DNA of 40,366 bases from Planctomycetes bacterium TMED75 (GCA_002171655.1 NHEC01000004.1:1-40366), one strand, 5' to 3'. Shown: positions 1-8,637, counted from the stretch's first letter. The notes: generated from the letters alone by a model not told the origin. Translations and numbers: made by a program.

Positions 1-1
1 G

Positions 2-226
2 ATCGTCCTGAACCTGAACCACTACAAGGATGTTGGCCACTACGGTCCCGAAATCAACCGATGGATGGCGAGAGCCATCAGAGACCGCACGCACCTGCTG
101 ACGCCGGAGCGGATCGACACCTACCAAAGACGTCGTCTCGAGTTCATCAAGCAGGTCATCGAAGATGCTCGCGCAGGGAGATTGGAAATCAGTGGCGGGG
201 CTGAACTTCCGGTGCCGGCATCGTGA
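2..226 (+). CDS. C-terminal fragment of a putative SGNH-like hydrolase/acyltransferase
   Basis: The reading frame is open from the window edge and ends at TGA 224-226, giving about 74 residues of a gene that begins outside the window. Near its start it has the text NLNHYKDVGHYGPEINRWM. A D-x-x-H pair followed by F/Y and 'PEIN' resembles the end of SGNH/AlgJ-AlgX-like proteins, where Asp and His belong to the catalytic triad. This is inference from one short motif, and other alpha/beta proteins cannot be excluded. The neighbouring glycosyltransferases fit a polysaccharide setting. The last codons and the stop lie inside sequence that is the reverse complement of a decayed lanthipeptide precursor (189-371), so the native C-terminus may have been replaced. 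Confidence 0.45.
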   Translation: MVLNLNHYKDVGHYGPEINRWMARAIRDRTHLLTPERIDTYQRRRLEFIKQVIEDARAGRLEISGGAELPVPAS

Positions 227-371
227 TGTGCACGCAGTTGTCGGCGTTCTCCACGCCCTTGACATCCATATCCGCTGGCACGGGAATGACATGTTCGGCA
301 AGCACCGCCTTGGGGTCGGCCATGAAGCGTTGCTTCACCGTGTCGTCCATCGGCATGACACGACGTACCAC
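189..371 (-). pseudogene. Decayed NHLP-type lanthipeptide precursor (copy 4, leader fragment)
   Basis: This minus-strand frame contains VKQRFMADPKAVLAEHVIPV, then a DMDVKGVEN...VHITMPA segment. Both match the leader of the intact precursor at 9435-9749 almost residue for residue. The match covers roughly 208-347. The N-terminal leader start (MTEERNQLAKLFAACWKDEA in the intact copy) is missing and replaced by unrelated residues. The double-glycine end and the whole core are gone, because after 'HITMPA' the frame reads PEVQPRH and stops. The only available start is a GTG at 371 without a clear ribosome binding site. I read it as a truncated fossil that lies tail-to-tail with the gene at 2-226, about 9 kb from its relatives. 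Confidence 0.8.
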
Positions 372-389
372 TGGTCTGCTGAGCTCGAA

Positions 390-1538
390 TCAAACATCAG
401 CAGAGTACAACGGGCCATCAAGCCATTTTGAAAGGAGTACGGATTGTTCTGACCAGCTCTTGAAGCGACCGCCCTCATGTTTTCCACTCCGGATCGCTTT
501 TTGAACCGTCGGTATGAATTCACTTCGGACTCTCGCGGTGAATATGGCATTGGGATAAAGGTTCGATGAAAGAACGTTTATGGAAGCCATCGGAACACCA
601 ATGGCCAATACTTCCCGCAGTTTGATCGGTTCCACGCCAAGCATCCAATCGGTGTCCTTGTAGGGCATCAGGGCCACATCGAGTGCTGCCCATGCAGTGG
701 GCATCATGTCATGTGGTCTCTGTGGCAGAAAGTGAATGTTTGAAATCCCATCAAGAACATCGGCTCGGTCTGACCGGTCTCCCATGATCAGGATGCTTGC
801 ATCAGGCATTGCCTTCGCGACTTCGCTGATGAGTTCGAGATCAAGGCTGTGACCACGTAACGAACCAAAGAAACCGATCCGAGGATTCGGATAGGTCAGG
901 ATCTTTTTGTCTGGAATTCGTTCGGGGTTGAACAGGGAAGGATCAACTGCATGTTCAAGCATACGCCCCCTGTCGCCCACCAGGTCGGACTCCGCCTTCA
1001 TGAGATCGGTCGAGGAGTAGGCGACGATGGGGGCGTTCTCAAGGAGCTTCTTCTCACTGCTTGCCACTGATGGGTGTGCTTCGTTGAATGCACTGTGTCG
1101 GTCCGAACGATAATAGACCACACGTGAGCCAACGATTTTTCTTGCCAATTTCTCCGCAGTTGGAACCGTGACAATCGATTCTTTCAATCTCCAGCCGAGA
1201 AAAAAGGACACCAACTTTATTTGAACATAGGCAATCAGCAAGAGAACTGGAGTGAGTCTTCCAACTGGAACTGGTGGCGTGACGAGAGTCATCACCGCGA
1301 GGTTTGGCAACGCGGGATCCGGTCGTTTGAGTCCACGCGCGATGCTTCCCAGCTTGCGTAGGATTTTTCGCCCCGATCGTTGTGTCTTTCCCGGTACCGG
1401 AACCCGCATTCCAATGCTGTTCACAAAGAGTACGGGTCTATCCTCGGCCAGTTTCTTGGCAAGCTGAAAATCTGAGTGTCCATGGCTCGAAGTCCACCAG
1501 TCGAAGATCGAGAACCAGATGACCGCTTTCTTCTTCAT
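390..1538 (-). CDS. Glycosyltransferase, GT-B fold (group 1/4-like)
   Basis: This is a predicted cytoplasmic or membrane-associated glycosyltransferase of 382 residues that transfers an activated sugar to a glycan or lipid acceptor; donor and acceptor cannot be read from sequence. The N-terminal half (MKKKAVIWFSIFDWW start, VVYYRSDRH in the middle) fits the acceptor domain. The C-terminal half has the usual GT-B nucleotide-sugar domain pattern: PRIGFFGSLRG, a strand ending ILIMGD, and an acidic patch GVEPIKLREVLAIGVPMAS. The start at 1538 was chosen because the ATG overlaps the TGA of the upstream gene (ATGA, 1535-1538), which implies translational coupling; an in-frame upstream extension would run inside that gene. 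It is the last gene of the 4241-390 operon. Confidence 0.8.
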   Translation of the reverse strand: MKKKAVIWFSIFDWWTSSHGHSDFQLAKKLAEDRPVLFVNSIGMRVPVPGKTQRSGRKILRKLGSIARGLKRPDPALPNLAVMTLVTPPVPVGRLTPVLLLIAYVQIKLVSFFLGWRLKESIVTVPTAEKLARKIVGSRVVYYRSDRHSAFNEAHPSVASSEKKLLENAPIVAYSSTDLMKAESDLVGDRGRMLEHAVDPSLFNPERIPDKKILTYPNPRIGFFGSLRGHSLDLELISEVAKAMPDASILIMGDRSDRADVLDGISNIHFLPQRPHDMMPTAWAALDVALMPYKDTDWMLGVEPIKLREVLAIGVPMASINVLSSNLYPNAIFTARVRSEFIPTVQKAIRSGKHEGGRFKSWSEQSVLLSKWLDGPLYSADV

Positions 1539-3070
1539 GTCTTTGCGACTTCTTCTCGGGGTGCGAAGAGATCTCTGCGAACTGATCCCTCCATGTTTTC
1601 CGGGGGCGTCACTCCATTCAATGAAAGCCACAATGGCGCCAGGTCAACTAGGCTCACCGGATCGATCGACGACTTTCGAGCAATGTCGGGTCCCGCAGCA
1701 ATGAACGTACCTCTGGGCCGATGAGAACCTGACGTTGGCCAGGACATGTACTCACGGTATCGTTCACCAAACAGGGGTTCGTTCTCGTGGTCACGTTCCG
1801 TCGGCATGTAGGCCGTATCACGCCATTCGATTACGAGATCCGGAGCGGCTTCTATATGTGGCCCGCTGTACAGGTCCTCCCGCCGATGCACGGCGATGAC
1901 CGGTGCCGCGCCTTCTGGGGTGCGCAAAGCCATGAGCATCTCGGTCAATTCTTTGATGAGAGAGTCTCTTTCCTCGGGTAGGACGATGCCCTCAGGATCC
2001 CTTCCTGCGATGTTCAAGTAGATATTTCCTTCGCCCTTTCCTCGATGAAACGCACGTGTTCTGGACCAGTCGATTCCCTGTGTTGCGAGTCTTTTAAGTA
2101 TCCACTTTCTAAGAAAGGACCGGTTGGCCGCGTAAAAAAGTGATTTGGGAAGGTATCTCTGTGCCGCAGAGCGGATTGTTGAGAGCACTTTTCGTTCCGC
2201 CAGTCTCCCCTTGACTCGCACCGAGTCCGCTTGTCCGTGGTAGGCAAGGAAGCCAGCATCGTGAAGGGCGGCATTCAGGTTCACTCCAGTCGCCAGCGGT
2301 CCGGCTCCGCATTCTGACATCACCACGACGTTGATCGGTTCATCCCCCGCTGCCTTGATCACTCCTGAAAGCATTCGATCCGCCGCAACAAGGTTCTGCT
2401 TGACGACGTCCGAATGGTCGGAACCTTCTTCACCGCTCGCCATGTCGGACCAGTAGTAATGCTGCGCCATTGCGACGCCGGATGTGTATAGGACCAGGCA
2501 ATCCCAATCCTGTTCCCTCGTGATCCAGTCGAAGACTTCTGCCTGGCGACTCATTTCTCGATTCAGGATCAGTGCATATTGGGAACGGTCCTGCCCACCG
2601 GGAAACATGTCCTTGAGATGGTAGCGGCCGAATGCCCCTGTGATATCTCGGTAGAGTTTTTCGGGGCGCATGATCGAAGGATGTGAACCAGGTGCATCCT
2701 GACCGGAGATCATGAACGACGCATTGTGATCTGGAGGATATGTCAATGGGAGGTTCACAACTCCGACTCGGCGTCCTGCATTGACCAGTGCACTCCACCA
2801 CATGTCACCCAATACGTCGCCACCCTTGGTTTCGTGGAACTCACCGTCTTCGTTTCGCTGTCGATAGTCAAACAATCCATGTGTTCCCGGTCTGACGCCC
2901 GTATTGATCGTCGCCCACATCTGCGGTGTCAGATAGTAGGGAACGTCGTATTCGGTATGACCGCAGACACCTTTTTTCGACAGATTGCTGAAAGTGGGAA
3001 GGTCGTCCTTCCACCTTTCCACCAGATCGGGTGCCATCTCTGAAACACAAAATACAATCGTTCGAGTCAT
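1535..3070 (-). CDS. Alkaline-phosphatase-superfamily protein with altered metal ligands
   Basis: The 511 residues align by eye with the type I phosphodiesterase/nucleotide pyrophosphatase branch of the alkaline phosphatase superfamily. The landmarks are APDLVERW near the start, TPQMWATINTGVRPGTHG carrying the likely nucleophile Thr, AQHYYW in the middle, SGSHRPRGTFIAAGP, and DLAPLWLSLNGVTPPENMEG at the end. Several expected metal ligands differ: the first LDG motif is SEM, the D of D-x-x-x-H is Ala before QHYYW, and the SDHG motif reads SECG. It may therefore be inactive on phosphate esters, bind metal differently, or act as a transferase or lectin-like partner. Related proteins often lie in surface-glycan clusters, and here the gene sits between two glycosyltransferases, 22 bp after the upstream one and overlapping the downstream one by 4 bp. 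Confidence 0.75.
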   Translation of the reverse strand: MTRTIVFCVSEMAPDLVERWKDDLPTFSNLSKKGVCGHTEYDVPYYLTPQMWATINTGVRPGTHGLFDYRQRNEDGEFHETKGGDVLGDMWWSALVNAGRRVGVVNLPLTYPPDHNASFMISGQDAPGSHPSIMRPEKLYRDITGAFGRYHLKDMFPGGQDRSQYALILNREMSRQAEVFDWITREQDWDCLVLYTSGVAMAQHYYWSDMASGEEGSDHSDVVKQNLVAADRMLSGVIKAAGDEPINVVVMSECGAGPLATGVNLNAALHDAGFLAYHGQADSVRVKGRLAERKVLSTIRSAAQRYLPKSLFYAANRSFLRKWILKRLATQGIDWSRTRAFHRGKGEGNIYLNIAGRDPEGIVLPEERDSLIKELTEMLMALRTPEGAAPVIAVHRREDLYSGPHIEAAPDLVIEWRDTAYMPTERDHENEPLFGERYREYMSWPTSGSHRPRGTFIAAGPDIARKSSIDPVSLVDLAPLWLSLNGVTPPENMEGSVRRDLFAPREEVAKT

Positions 3071-3092
3071 TGTTCAGTCCTTCATCTGTTGA

Positions 3093-4241
3093 TCACGTTT
3101 CGGACCCCCCGGACCGTTTAAACGCTCTGCTTTTATTTCTCGCCAGATCAATCGCTTCTCGTGTTCGCATTGCCGTCTTCACGACGTCGTATCTCGCGTG
3201 GAGCTGTTTCCGCTGGCTGTTTCGTCGTTCATCCTTCATTCGATCATGTTGCAATAGATTCGACATCTCGATCGACAACGATTCCGAGCTACCGGAATCG
3301 AACCAGCGAATTGAATCAACCTCAAAGTGGTTTGAAGGAATATTTGAGAAGAGGCATTCACAGCCATATGAAAGCGCCTCCAGTGCGGAGAATGACATGC
3401 CTTCATGAGTCGAGGCATTCACAAAGATGGCTGCACCCCCGTACAGGGTTGGGAGGTCCGAGCGTGGCACAGTACCCAGAAGTACGACCCCTGCAACGTC
3501 ACGCGAATACCGTCGAACAGTCGGTTTGAAACTTTCCTTGCCGATCATGGATCCAGCTATCGCTAGTTTGAATCCCCGTTGATTTAGGTCAGCCTCTTCG
3601 TACGCCTTGATCAATTCAAGAATTCCCTTTTCCTGGGAGATTCGTGATACCGAAAGGATATATTTCCCAGACTCAATCCCATGTTCACTCAACACTTTCG
3701 TGTCTTGGGAGGGATCGATCTTAGGGACGGCATTTGGAATGACGACCACTGACCCGCGAGGATTTCTACGATCCCTGAACTCCTCTGCCTGTTCAACGCT
3801 GAGGCACACCACCACGTGCGCCCACCGTGCCGCGAATTTTTCGGAGATCTTGAGAGCCGTTACTCCAAACCTTCCCCATTTTGGCCGTTCCCAGTCCGCG
3901 CCCACATGACGAACCAGAACTCCTTTGCCTGCTAAGCGAACCAACGGGGCAAGAAGGCACGGTCCAATCGCTTGAAAATGAACCACGTCTATACGATCTA
4001 TTAGAATTGCCCGTAACACGGCGAGCACGCTGTATGAAAGTGTTTCGAGCCCCTTGAAATTCAGCGATGCCAGTGACACCACCTTCTGTCCCATCCATGT
4101 GCTCTTTCCGCCATATTTCTTCCGACTGTAAAACGTGACCTCGTGATCCTGGTCGATGATCACGGGGTAGACGTAGTTGCAAAACGACTCTATGCCGCCC
4201 TCCATCTGCAAACTACGAAGTCCTATGACACCGATCTTCAT
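3093..4241 (-). CDS. Glycosyltransferase family 4-like protein
   Basis: This 382-residue protein is a typical two-domain GT-B retaining glycosyltransferase. It opens with MKIGVIGLRSLQMEGGIESF, the pattern of the 'glycosyl 4-like' N-terminal domain, in which a Gly-rich loop precedes 'GGIE'. Then come VVVIPNAVPKID, the domain-two strand YILSVSRISQEKGILELIKA, VVLLGTVPRSDLPTLYGGA, and the donor-binding segment STHEGMSFSALEALSYGCE with the E-x7-E pattern. It likely adds a sugar during exopolysaccharide or O-antigen-like assembly. The start at 4241 is preferred over the in-frame ATG at 4262 because it begins the fold and has a GGGG ribosome site about 8 nt upstream. It is the first gene of a three-gene operon, and a perfect palindrome lies 25 bp upstream. 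Confidence 0.85.
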   Translation of the reverse strand: MKIGVIGLRSLQMEGGIESFCNYVYPVIIDQDHEVTFYSRKKYGGKSTWMGQKVVSLASLNFKGLETLSYSVLAVLRAILIDRIDVVHFQAIGPCLLAPLVRLAGKGVLVRHVGADWERPKWGRFGVTALKISEKFAARWAHVVVCLSVEQAEEFRDRRNPRGSVVVIPNAVPKIDPSQDTKVLSEHGIESGKYILSVSRISQEKGILELIKAYEEADLNQRGFKLAIAGSMIGKESFKPTVRRYSRDVAGVVLLGTVPRSDLPTLYGGAAIFVNASTHEGMSFSALEALSYGCECLFSNIPSNHFEVDSIRWFDSGSSESLSIEMSNLLQHDRMKDERRNSQRKQLHARYDVVKTAMRTREAIDLARNKSRAFKRSGGSET

Positions 4242-4266
4242 TTTGAAGCCCCAATGAAACATGGTC

Positions 4267-4288
4267 GTGTTCTGTGATCACAGAACAC
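4267..4288. promoter_or_regulatory. Perfect 22-bp palindrome, candidate operator of the glycan operon
   Basis: The half site GTGTTCTGTGA is followed directly by its exact reverse complement with no spacer. It lies 25 bp upstream of the 4241 start, just ahead of the ribosome site. A dimeric repressor or activator could bind it; as RNA it would also form a stable hairpin in the leader. The core TGTGATCACA recalls CRP/FNR half-sites but lacks their 6-bp spacer. Confidence 0.65.
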
Positions 4289-4737
4289 ATTACAAACTAC
4301 TGAATTCCACTTCGGGAGTCACTGTATTTATTCGATTGAAGATATTGCTTGGTGTACGCACCACCGCCTTGGCCGACGCTGGAATTCACTTCGTTTCGAT
4401 TTTTTTCTGGAAACCCGCTCTTTATTCCCGCTTACGCGTGACTCATACACCTTTGGCGCCCTCATTCCTGGCATACCCCTCTCGTACCCATCTACTTCTT
4501 CCTGGTTGGTCGGAGTTTTCATGCGAAAAAAAATTCGAGTTGAGGTCTCGACCGGACATCCTCCTTTATTTGAAGTACAGGCGTGAGAAATCCGGGGTCG
4601 ACAGGGTTGACGTGACCGACAGCAACGATCGGATCCTCGCCGGCGGTGGACGGTTCGAGGAGGTGCCAAGGAGCCTCCCAATTGTGTTTGACGTCTTCGA
4701 GAACGAATACACGCTTCGTGAATCAGGACAGCAGCAG
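4289..4737. other. Non-coding stretch, AT-richer than its surroundings
   Basis: No gene is supported here. The plus frame from 4261 runs through it, but the translated text before residue 160 has no recognisable fold and lacks a ribosome site. The stretch probably holds the promoter of the minus-strand glycan operon and that of the plus-strand winged-helix gene. I could not pick a convincing -35/-10 pair. Confidence 0.4.
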
Positions 4738-4956
4738 ATGACGACCAGAAACCAGGCGAACATCATCATCCTTCTGAAGGAAGCAGGACACCCCCTGACG
4801 CGAGAGGTGTTCTCCCGTGAACTTGACGGCGATGTATCTCACGCCACGCTGAGCTGGCATTTGAAAACACTGGAAGAGACGAATGAGATCACCACCACTG
4901 GTGCAGGTGCTCCCAAGAACCCCTTTTGCTACAAGATCACTGCAGAGCCCTTCTAG
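4738..4956 (+). CDS. Small winged-helix DNA-binding protein
   Basis: This is a 72-residue protein starting MTTRNQANIIILLKEAGHPL. The text reads as a winged helix-turn-helix: helix 1 (NIIILLKEAG), helix 2 (TREVFSREL), recognition helix (SHATLSWHLKTLEE), then a short wing (NEITTTGAGAPKN...CYKI). It would bind DNA as a local regulator. The reading frame extends upstream to 4261, but only the part from 4738 looks like a fold; the ribosome site (AGGAC) is weak, so the start is uncertain. It lies 450 bp from the 22-bp palindrome, which makes it a candidate for its binder, although nothing in the sequence proves that. An overlapping 142-codon frame on the other strand is rejected. Confidence 0.55.
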   Translation: MTTRNQANIIILLKEAGHPLTREVFSRELDGDVSHATLSWHLKTLEETNEITTTGAGAPKNPFCYKITAEPF

Positions 4957-5381
4957 ACCCCATGGTGTCAGGGCTTCACCAAGGCGCTCCTCAAAGCACT
5001 CGAGATCGAATAGGAACGTCGCGGGAACTTCTAAGCCCGCCGGACGCGATGCGTACTCCAAATCACGAACCACGACACCTTGCGCCCACAGCGCAGGGTG
5101 TTTTTCTGAGTCTGTTGCATCCAACAACGAAGCTGCGGCCCCCGGCTCCAAGCATTATTCGTGACCTCTGCCGCAGAGCCGCTGCGCCTGCCGCGAATTC
5201 ACGACCGGCATCCCAAACATGAACTCCGCCCACTCAATGGCTTGTGACAGACACCAGAACAGGAATTCGGCCAAAAGGACGACGCTTTTCTGGCGTATGC
5301 CTCATTGACACTCTATCTTTGGTGAGAGGCAGACCGCGCAGTCATGGCCGCCTTAAGAGATCAACCGAAAAGACGAGAGAG
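4957..5381. other. Intergenic stretch without a supported gene
   Basis: Frames on both strands are open in part but show no ribosome site, no fold and no conserved motif. The final part is the upstream region of the secreted protein gene at 5382. No terminator or promoter could be assigned with confidence. Confidence 0.35.
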
Positions 5382-6023
5382 ATGACAAGAACAACACGAC
5401 CGGTTGCATTTTGTGTCGGCATACTTGTAAGCATCACATCAGCATCAGCGGATGTCGTTGGCAACATGACCTATACCTGGAACGGAGTAGGCAGCGGAAC
5501 ACTCGGTGGCACGACGTTCGAGAACAGATCATTACGGATAGAGGTCATCGCATTCAGCGTTGACATCGAACAGATCACGAATCCACTCTACCCCCCGGGC
5601 GAACAGATCCTGGTCAGTGCGTCAAACCCCTACACAGGCTTCAACTTCCATGTCGACGGCCTTGAAGTCGCGATTGCAGAACAGGACCTCTGGATGGCCA
5701 CAGCGACTGGCAACGGTCTCTTTGGTGTTGGATTCAACAACAAATCCGTCAACGACTCAGACTACGAAGACTCGGCGAATTCCCTTTGGGGGACAGCAAC
5801 CCCGACCGATTACTATCTCTCACTTGCAGATTCCTACAGAGAACAAAGTGTCGAGACGGTCTTCGTGTTTCCCGAGGATCTGAGTGTCGCAACCAGTTCC
5901 GGCGCGATCAACATCAGTTCATTCTCAGGCACCTTCGAAGCCATCAACGCGCATTCGGTCCCTGGGGCCCCAGGCGTCTTTCTGTTGGCGGGCTGCATTC
6001 GAACGCGCCGCAGACGTCACTGA
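5382..6023 (+). CDS. Secreted protein with PEP-CTERM-like tail
   Basis: This 213-residue protein starts MTRTTRPVAFCVGILVS and has a signal peptide that probably ends at SASA/DVV. The mature part is rich in Gly, Asn and Ser and reads as beta strands, like the 'choice-of-anchor' proteins of planctomycetes; no catalytic motif is visible. The end reads SVPGAPGVFLLAGCIRTRRRR, a short version of the PEP-CTERM tripartite sorting signal (VPxPG-like motif, hydrophobic stretch, Arg cluster). Such tails direct sorting to the cell surface through an exosortase-like system. The hydrophobic part is only about 7 residues, shorter than usual, so anchoring is uncertain. The start at 5382 was chosen over upstream in-frame starts because it begins the signal peptide; a GAGAGAG tract lies just upstream. 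Confidence 0.65.
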   Translation: MTRTTRPVAFCVGILVSITSASADVVGNMTYTWNGVGSGTLGGTTFENRSLRIEVIAFSVDIEQITNPLYPPGEQILVSASNPYTGFNFHVDGLEVAIAEQDLWMATATGNGLFGVGFNNKSVNDSDYEDSANSLWGTATPTDYYLSLADSYREQSVETVFVFPEDLSVATSSGAINISSFSGTFEAINAHSVPGAPGVFLLAGCIRTRRRRH

Positions 6024-6455
6024 AACAACCACACGAAACGACACGAGTGCTGCATGCCTGCCCATCTCCCACATCGCCGCTTCCGCACAGGCCGACCTTG
6101 ATTTTTTAGTTTGCGAACCTGACCATCCCCGCTCTCGAGACGCTTGCGCTGATGGCGCGTTGCCTTGGCGGGGTCCGACGTCGACGCATCGGTTGAGCCC
6201 CACGTGGTCGAGCAGACTCCGCACAGCAATCCGCACTTCTCCGAACGACCAACGCGCGTTCTGACCAGTCGTCCCTGTTCGGTCACGACATGCGTGCAGC
6301 GTGCGTGAGTTGATGTGCTCACGGTCCGGTCGGACCCTGGTCTCTTGACGACTGTCATCAAGCGGTGTACGAGACTGCCGACCCCTCTGCTGACAGGTCT
6401 GTGAAAACTCAAAGCACGGCCCAGGAACGCTGGCTGATAGGATCCGAATCCTGTC
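6024..6455. other. Intergenic stretch, no supported gene
   Basis: A 210-codon minus frame crosses this region, but its text is rich in Arg/Ser/Thr with no fold, signal or ribosome site and is treated as chance. No repeats or RNA genes were seen. Confidence 0.35.
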
Positions 6456-6563
6456 ATGATCTTCAGCTCACCAGGATTCATATTCGCCTTCCTGCCACCG
6501 GTCTTCTTGGTCGCGGTCGTGCTGAGACGAATCAGGTCGGGGGCTGCCGTGGTGTTCTCCGTC
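6456..6563 (+). pseudogene. Possible 5' fossil of an MBOAT (AlgI-like) O-acetyltransferase gene
   Basis: The frame begins MIFSSPGFIFAFLPPVFLV and continues VVLRRIRSGAAVVF. MBOAT O-acyltransferases such as AlgI typically open with M-x-F-x-S-x-x-F-x-F-x-FLP, a hydrophobic stretch and then RR-x-R. After about 35 residues the resemblance ends and the frame passes into the 3' end of the opposing beta-helix gene. If real, it is a remnant of the first membrane segment only. SGNH-like partners of MBOAT proteins are relevant because the window begins with the tail of such a candidate. The call rests on N-terminal pattern alone. Confidence 0.35.
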
Positions 6564-6715
6564 ACCCCAGAGGACATCACTTCAAGCGGAGGGCAAAAAA
6601 CGCATCCGTTGCTGGGCAGGATGGACTTTGAAACACCCTCCGACTGCACTCGTGGAGAGGCAGCCGAAGGGTGGATACATGAAGATCACCAAGAACTCCG
6701 CGAGCCGTTGTTTGC

Positions 6716-8635
6716 TCAACCGCCGCAAGGACCCCAGGATGACAGGAAGATCGTCAAATCACGACCATCGACGACACCGTCCTGGTTGAGGTCGCCGGGG
6801 CACTCATCGCCAAGGCAACCCCAGTCAGTCAGCATGAGCGTGAGGTCCGCACCACCGACAATGGAATCTCCGTCAAGATCCGCGGGGCAGCCCGGCTCCA
6901 GTCCGCAGTCACCACAACGTGAACTGATGCAGTTGTCACCACCGTTGATGAATCCGTTTTCAGTTTGACCCACGCTGTTTCCACAGACCGTGGAGCCCGA
7001 GAGCGTGTATGCACACTGACCCGTACCGCCGCAACCTTGGGGAGAACCACTCCCCGGTCCGCCGGACTGGTAGAACAAGATGCCGCCCACACCATTCTCA
7101 GCACTGCATTCGACCACGGAGCATCCAGTGATCGTACTCTCACCGCGATTCGTGCAGGACATCCCACCACCTGCACCAGTGGCGAAGTTGGATGACAAGT
7201 CACACAACGTGAACGCCGCTGGTTCGAGACCGCTCACATAGACACCACCACCGTCACCATCGGCGGTGTTGCCAGTCAACTCCGTGTTACTGAGATCCAA
7301 CGCACTCGACTGGATGTACAGTCCCCCACCATGACTGCTGCCCTCATCGCGCGAGTTCTCTGCGCGGTTGTTCGTGAAGGTACACCCTTCGATTTCCGTG
7401 GAACTGCCATCGTGGAGGAGACCACCACCACTGGACGATGAGTTGGCATCGAAGGTGGAACCCACGATGAAAACCACCGGAACCAGATTGGAGGATACCG
7501 CGCCGCCGCCCACACCTGCCTCGTTCTCCACAAACGTGCAGGACACGATGGAGACACTGAGTGGCGTTCCCTTGCACGGTTCTTGGAAGTAGGCGTGGCA
7601 CAGTGCACCACCGTCTTCTGCGGCCGTGTTGCCGTAGAATTCACACTCTGTGTACGTCCGACTCCTTTGCTTGGTCGCGTAGACGGCTCCTCCAGATCCG
7701 CTCGGGAAGGCACTCGACAACGAACCGGCGTGGTTCCCCGTGAAGACGCACCGCTCATACGTGCCGGTCACGGAGCTTTGGTAGCTTCCGCCGCCGTTAC
7801 CATCGGACAGGTTGCCGGTGAACTGGCAATCCGCCAGCGTCACCAGGAAGGGATCGTCGCAGTCTTCACCATAGGGCGAATCGGAGAACATTCCACCTCC
7901 GACATCGGTGGCCTGGTTGCCCTCGAACGTGCAACGAAAGAACTCTGAAGAGAAAGTTGAACCCAAAGAGCCACCGTAGTTCGCCACGCCCCCTCCGGAC
8001 GATGCCGTGTTGCCCGTGAACGTGCAATTCGTCACGGTCGCATAGCTCTCTTTGCAGTACATCCCGCCGCCCTGGCTGGTGTTGCTGCTCGGACTGCTGG
8101 CCTCGTTTCCATCAAATGAACTGTTGTTGAGTTCCAGAGTGCTGTTGGTGCAGTACAACCCACCGCCCCGAGATCGCGATCGGTTCCCGTCAACCGCGCA
8201 GTGGATGAGTGTCAGAGTGCTGTCGGCGCAGTACAAACCACCGCCATGACCAGTCCCTTGAAGAAATGAGCCATTGGTGATCCGAACATTCTCCAAAATG
8301 ACTTCCGAACCGCCCTCGCACTCAATGACGCGGATGCTGCCCTGGCCATTGATGGAGGAAGCGGGTGAACCCTTCACCAAGGATGCTCCGCGAAGCGTCA
8401 GGTTCTTACCATCGAAGGAGATCGTCTCGTCGGGCAGGTACTCCCCCGGATCAAGTTGAATGATATCTCCGTCGAGTGCACTGTCGATTGCATCCTGGAT
8501 ATCGCCACCAGCAGGGACAATGATCACGCCCGCTTGAACCGCTGAAGTGATTCCCGAACAGACGAGCAGGGCCGAAGCGACAAGCACGGCACGAGGCGCG
8601 TGCCTCCATGCAGACAAAATCTCTATTTTATTCAT
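6716..8635 (-). CDS. Right-handed beta-helix secreted protein with dockerin-like C-terminus
   Basis: The 639 residues begin with a signal peptide (MNKIEILSAWRHAPRAVLVA, cleavage probably after AVQA). IQDAIDSALDGDIIQLDPGE then marks the start of a parallel beta-helix of the pectate-lyase/Pmp kind. About fifteen turns follow with the repeated pattern C-x-F/V-x-GN-x(n)-GGG-x-Y, typical of polymorphic outer-membrane-like repeats. At the end, two EF-hand/dockerin-like units occur (ADLDGDSIVGGADLTLMLTD and DLNQDGVVDGRDLTIFLSS). No active site is evident; adhesion or glycan binding is plausible. The start has a leader sequence shared with the second beta-helix gene (35045-37153), and a promoter-like pair lies at 8772-8799. 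There is no autotransporter barrel. Confidence 0.85.
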   Translation of the reverse strand: MNKIEILSAWRHAPRAVLVASALLVCSGITSAVQAGVIIVPAGGDIQDAIDSALDGDIIQLDPGEYLPDETISFDGKNLTLRGASLVKGSPASSINGQGSIRVIECEGGSEVILENVRITNGSFLQGTGHGGGLYCADSTLTLIHCAVDGNRSRSRGGGLYCTNSTLELNNSSFDGNEASSPSSNTSQGGGMYCKESYATVTNCTFTGNTASSGGGVANYGGSLGSTFSSEFFRCTFEGNQATDVGGGMFSDSPYGEDCDDPFLVTLADCQFTGNLSDGNGGGSYQSSVTGTYERCVFTGNHAGSLSSAFPSGSGGAVYATKQRSRTYTECEFYGNTAAEDGGALCHAYFQEPCKGTPLSVSIVSCTFVENEAGVGGGAVSSNLVPVVFIVGSTFDANSSSSGGGLLHDGSSTEIEGCTFTNNRAENSRDEGSSHGGGLYIQSSALDLSNTELTGNTADGDGGGVYVSGLEPAAFTLCDLSSNFATGAGGGMSCTNRGESTITGCSVVECSAENGVGGILFYQSGGPGSGSPQGCGGTGQCAYTLSGSTVCGNSVGQTENGFINGGDNCISSRCGDCGLEPGCPADLDGDSIVGGADLTLMLTDWGCLGDECPGDLNQDGVVDGRDLTIFLSSWGPCGG

Positions 8636-8637
8636 GT

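Noticed and set aside
4723-5151. 142-codon minus-strand frame opposite the winged-helix gene
   Set aside because: It begins with TTG without a ribosome site and has no recognised motif; the plus strand shows a clearer helix-turn-helix.
6017-6649. 210-codon minus-strand frame
   Set aside because: Its composition (Arg, Ser, Thr runs) lacks any fold, signal or ribosome site.
6716-8635. Autotransporter (Pmp-type) assignment of the beta-helix proteins
   Set aside because: The repeats are Pmp-like but both complete proteins end in dockerin-like units, not a beta-barrel.
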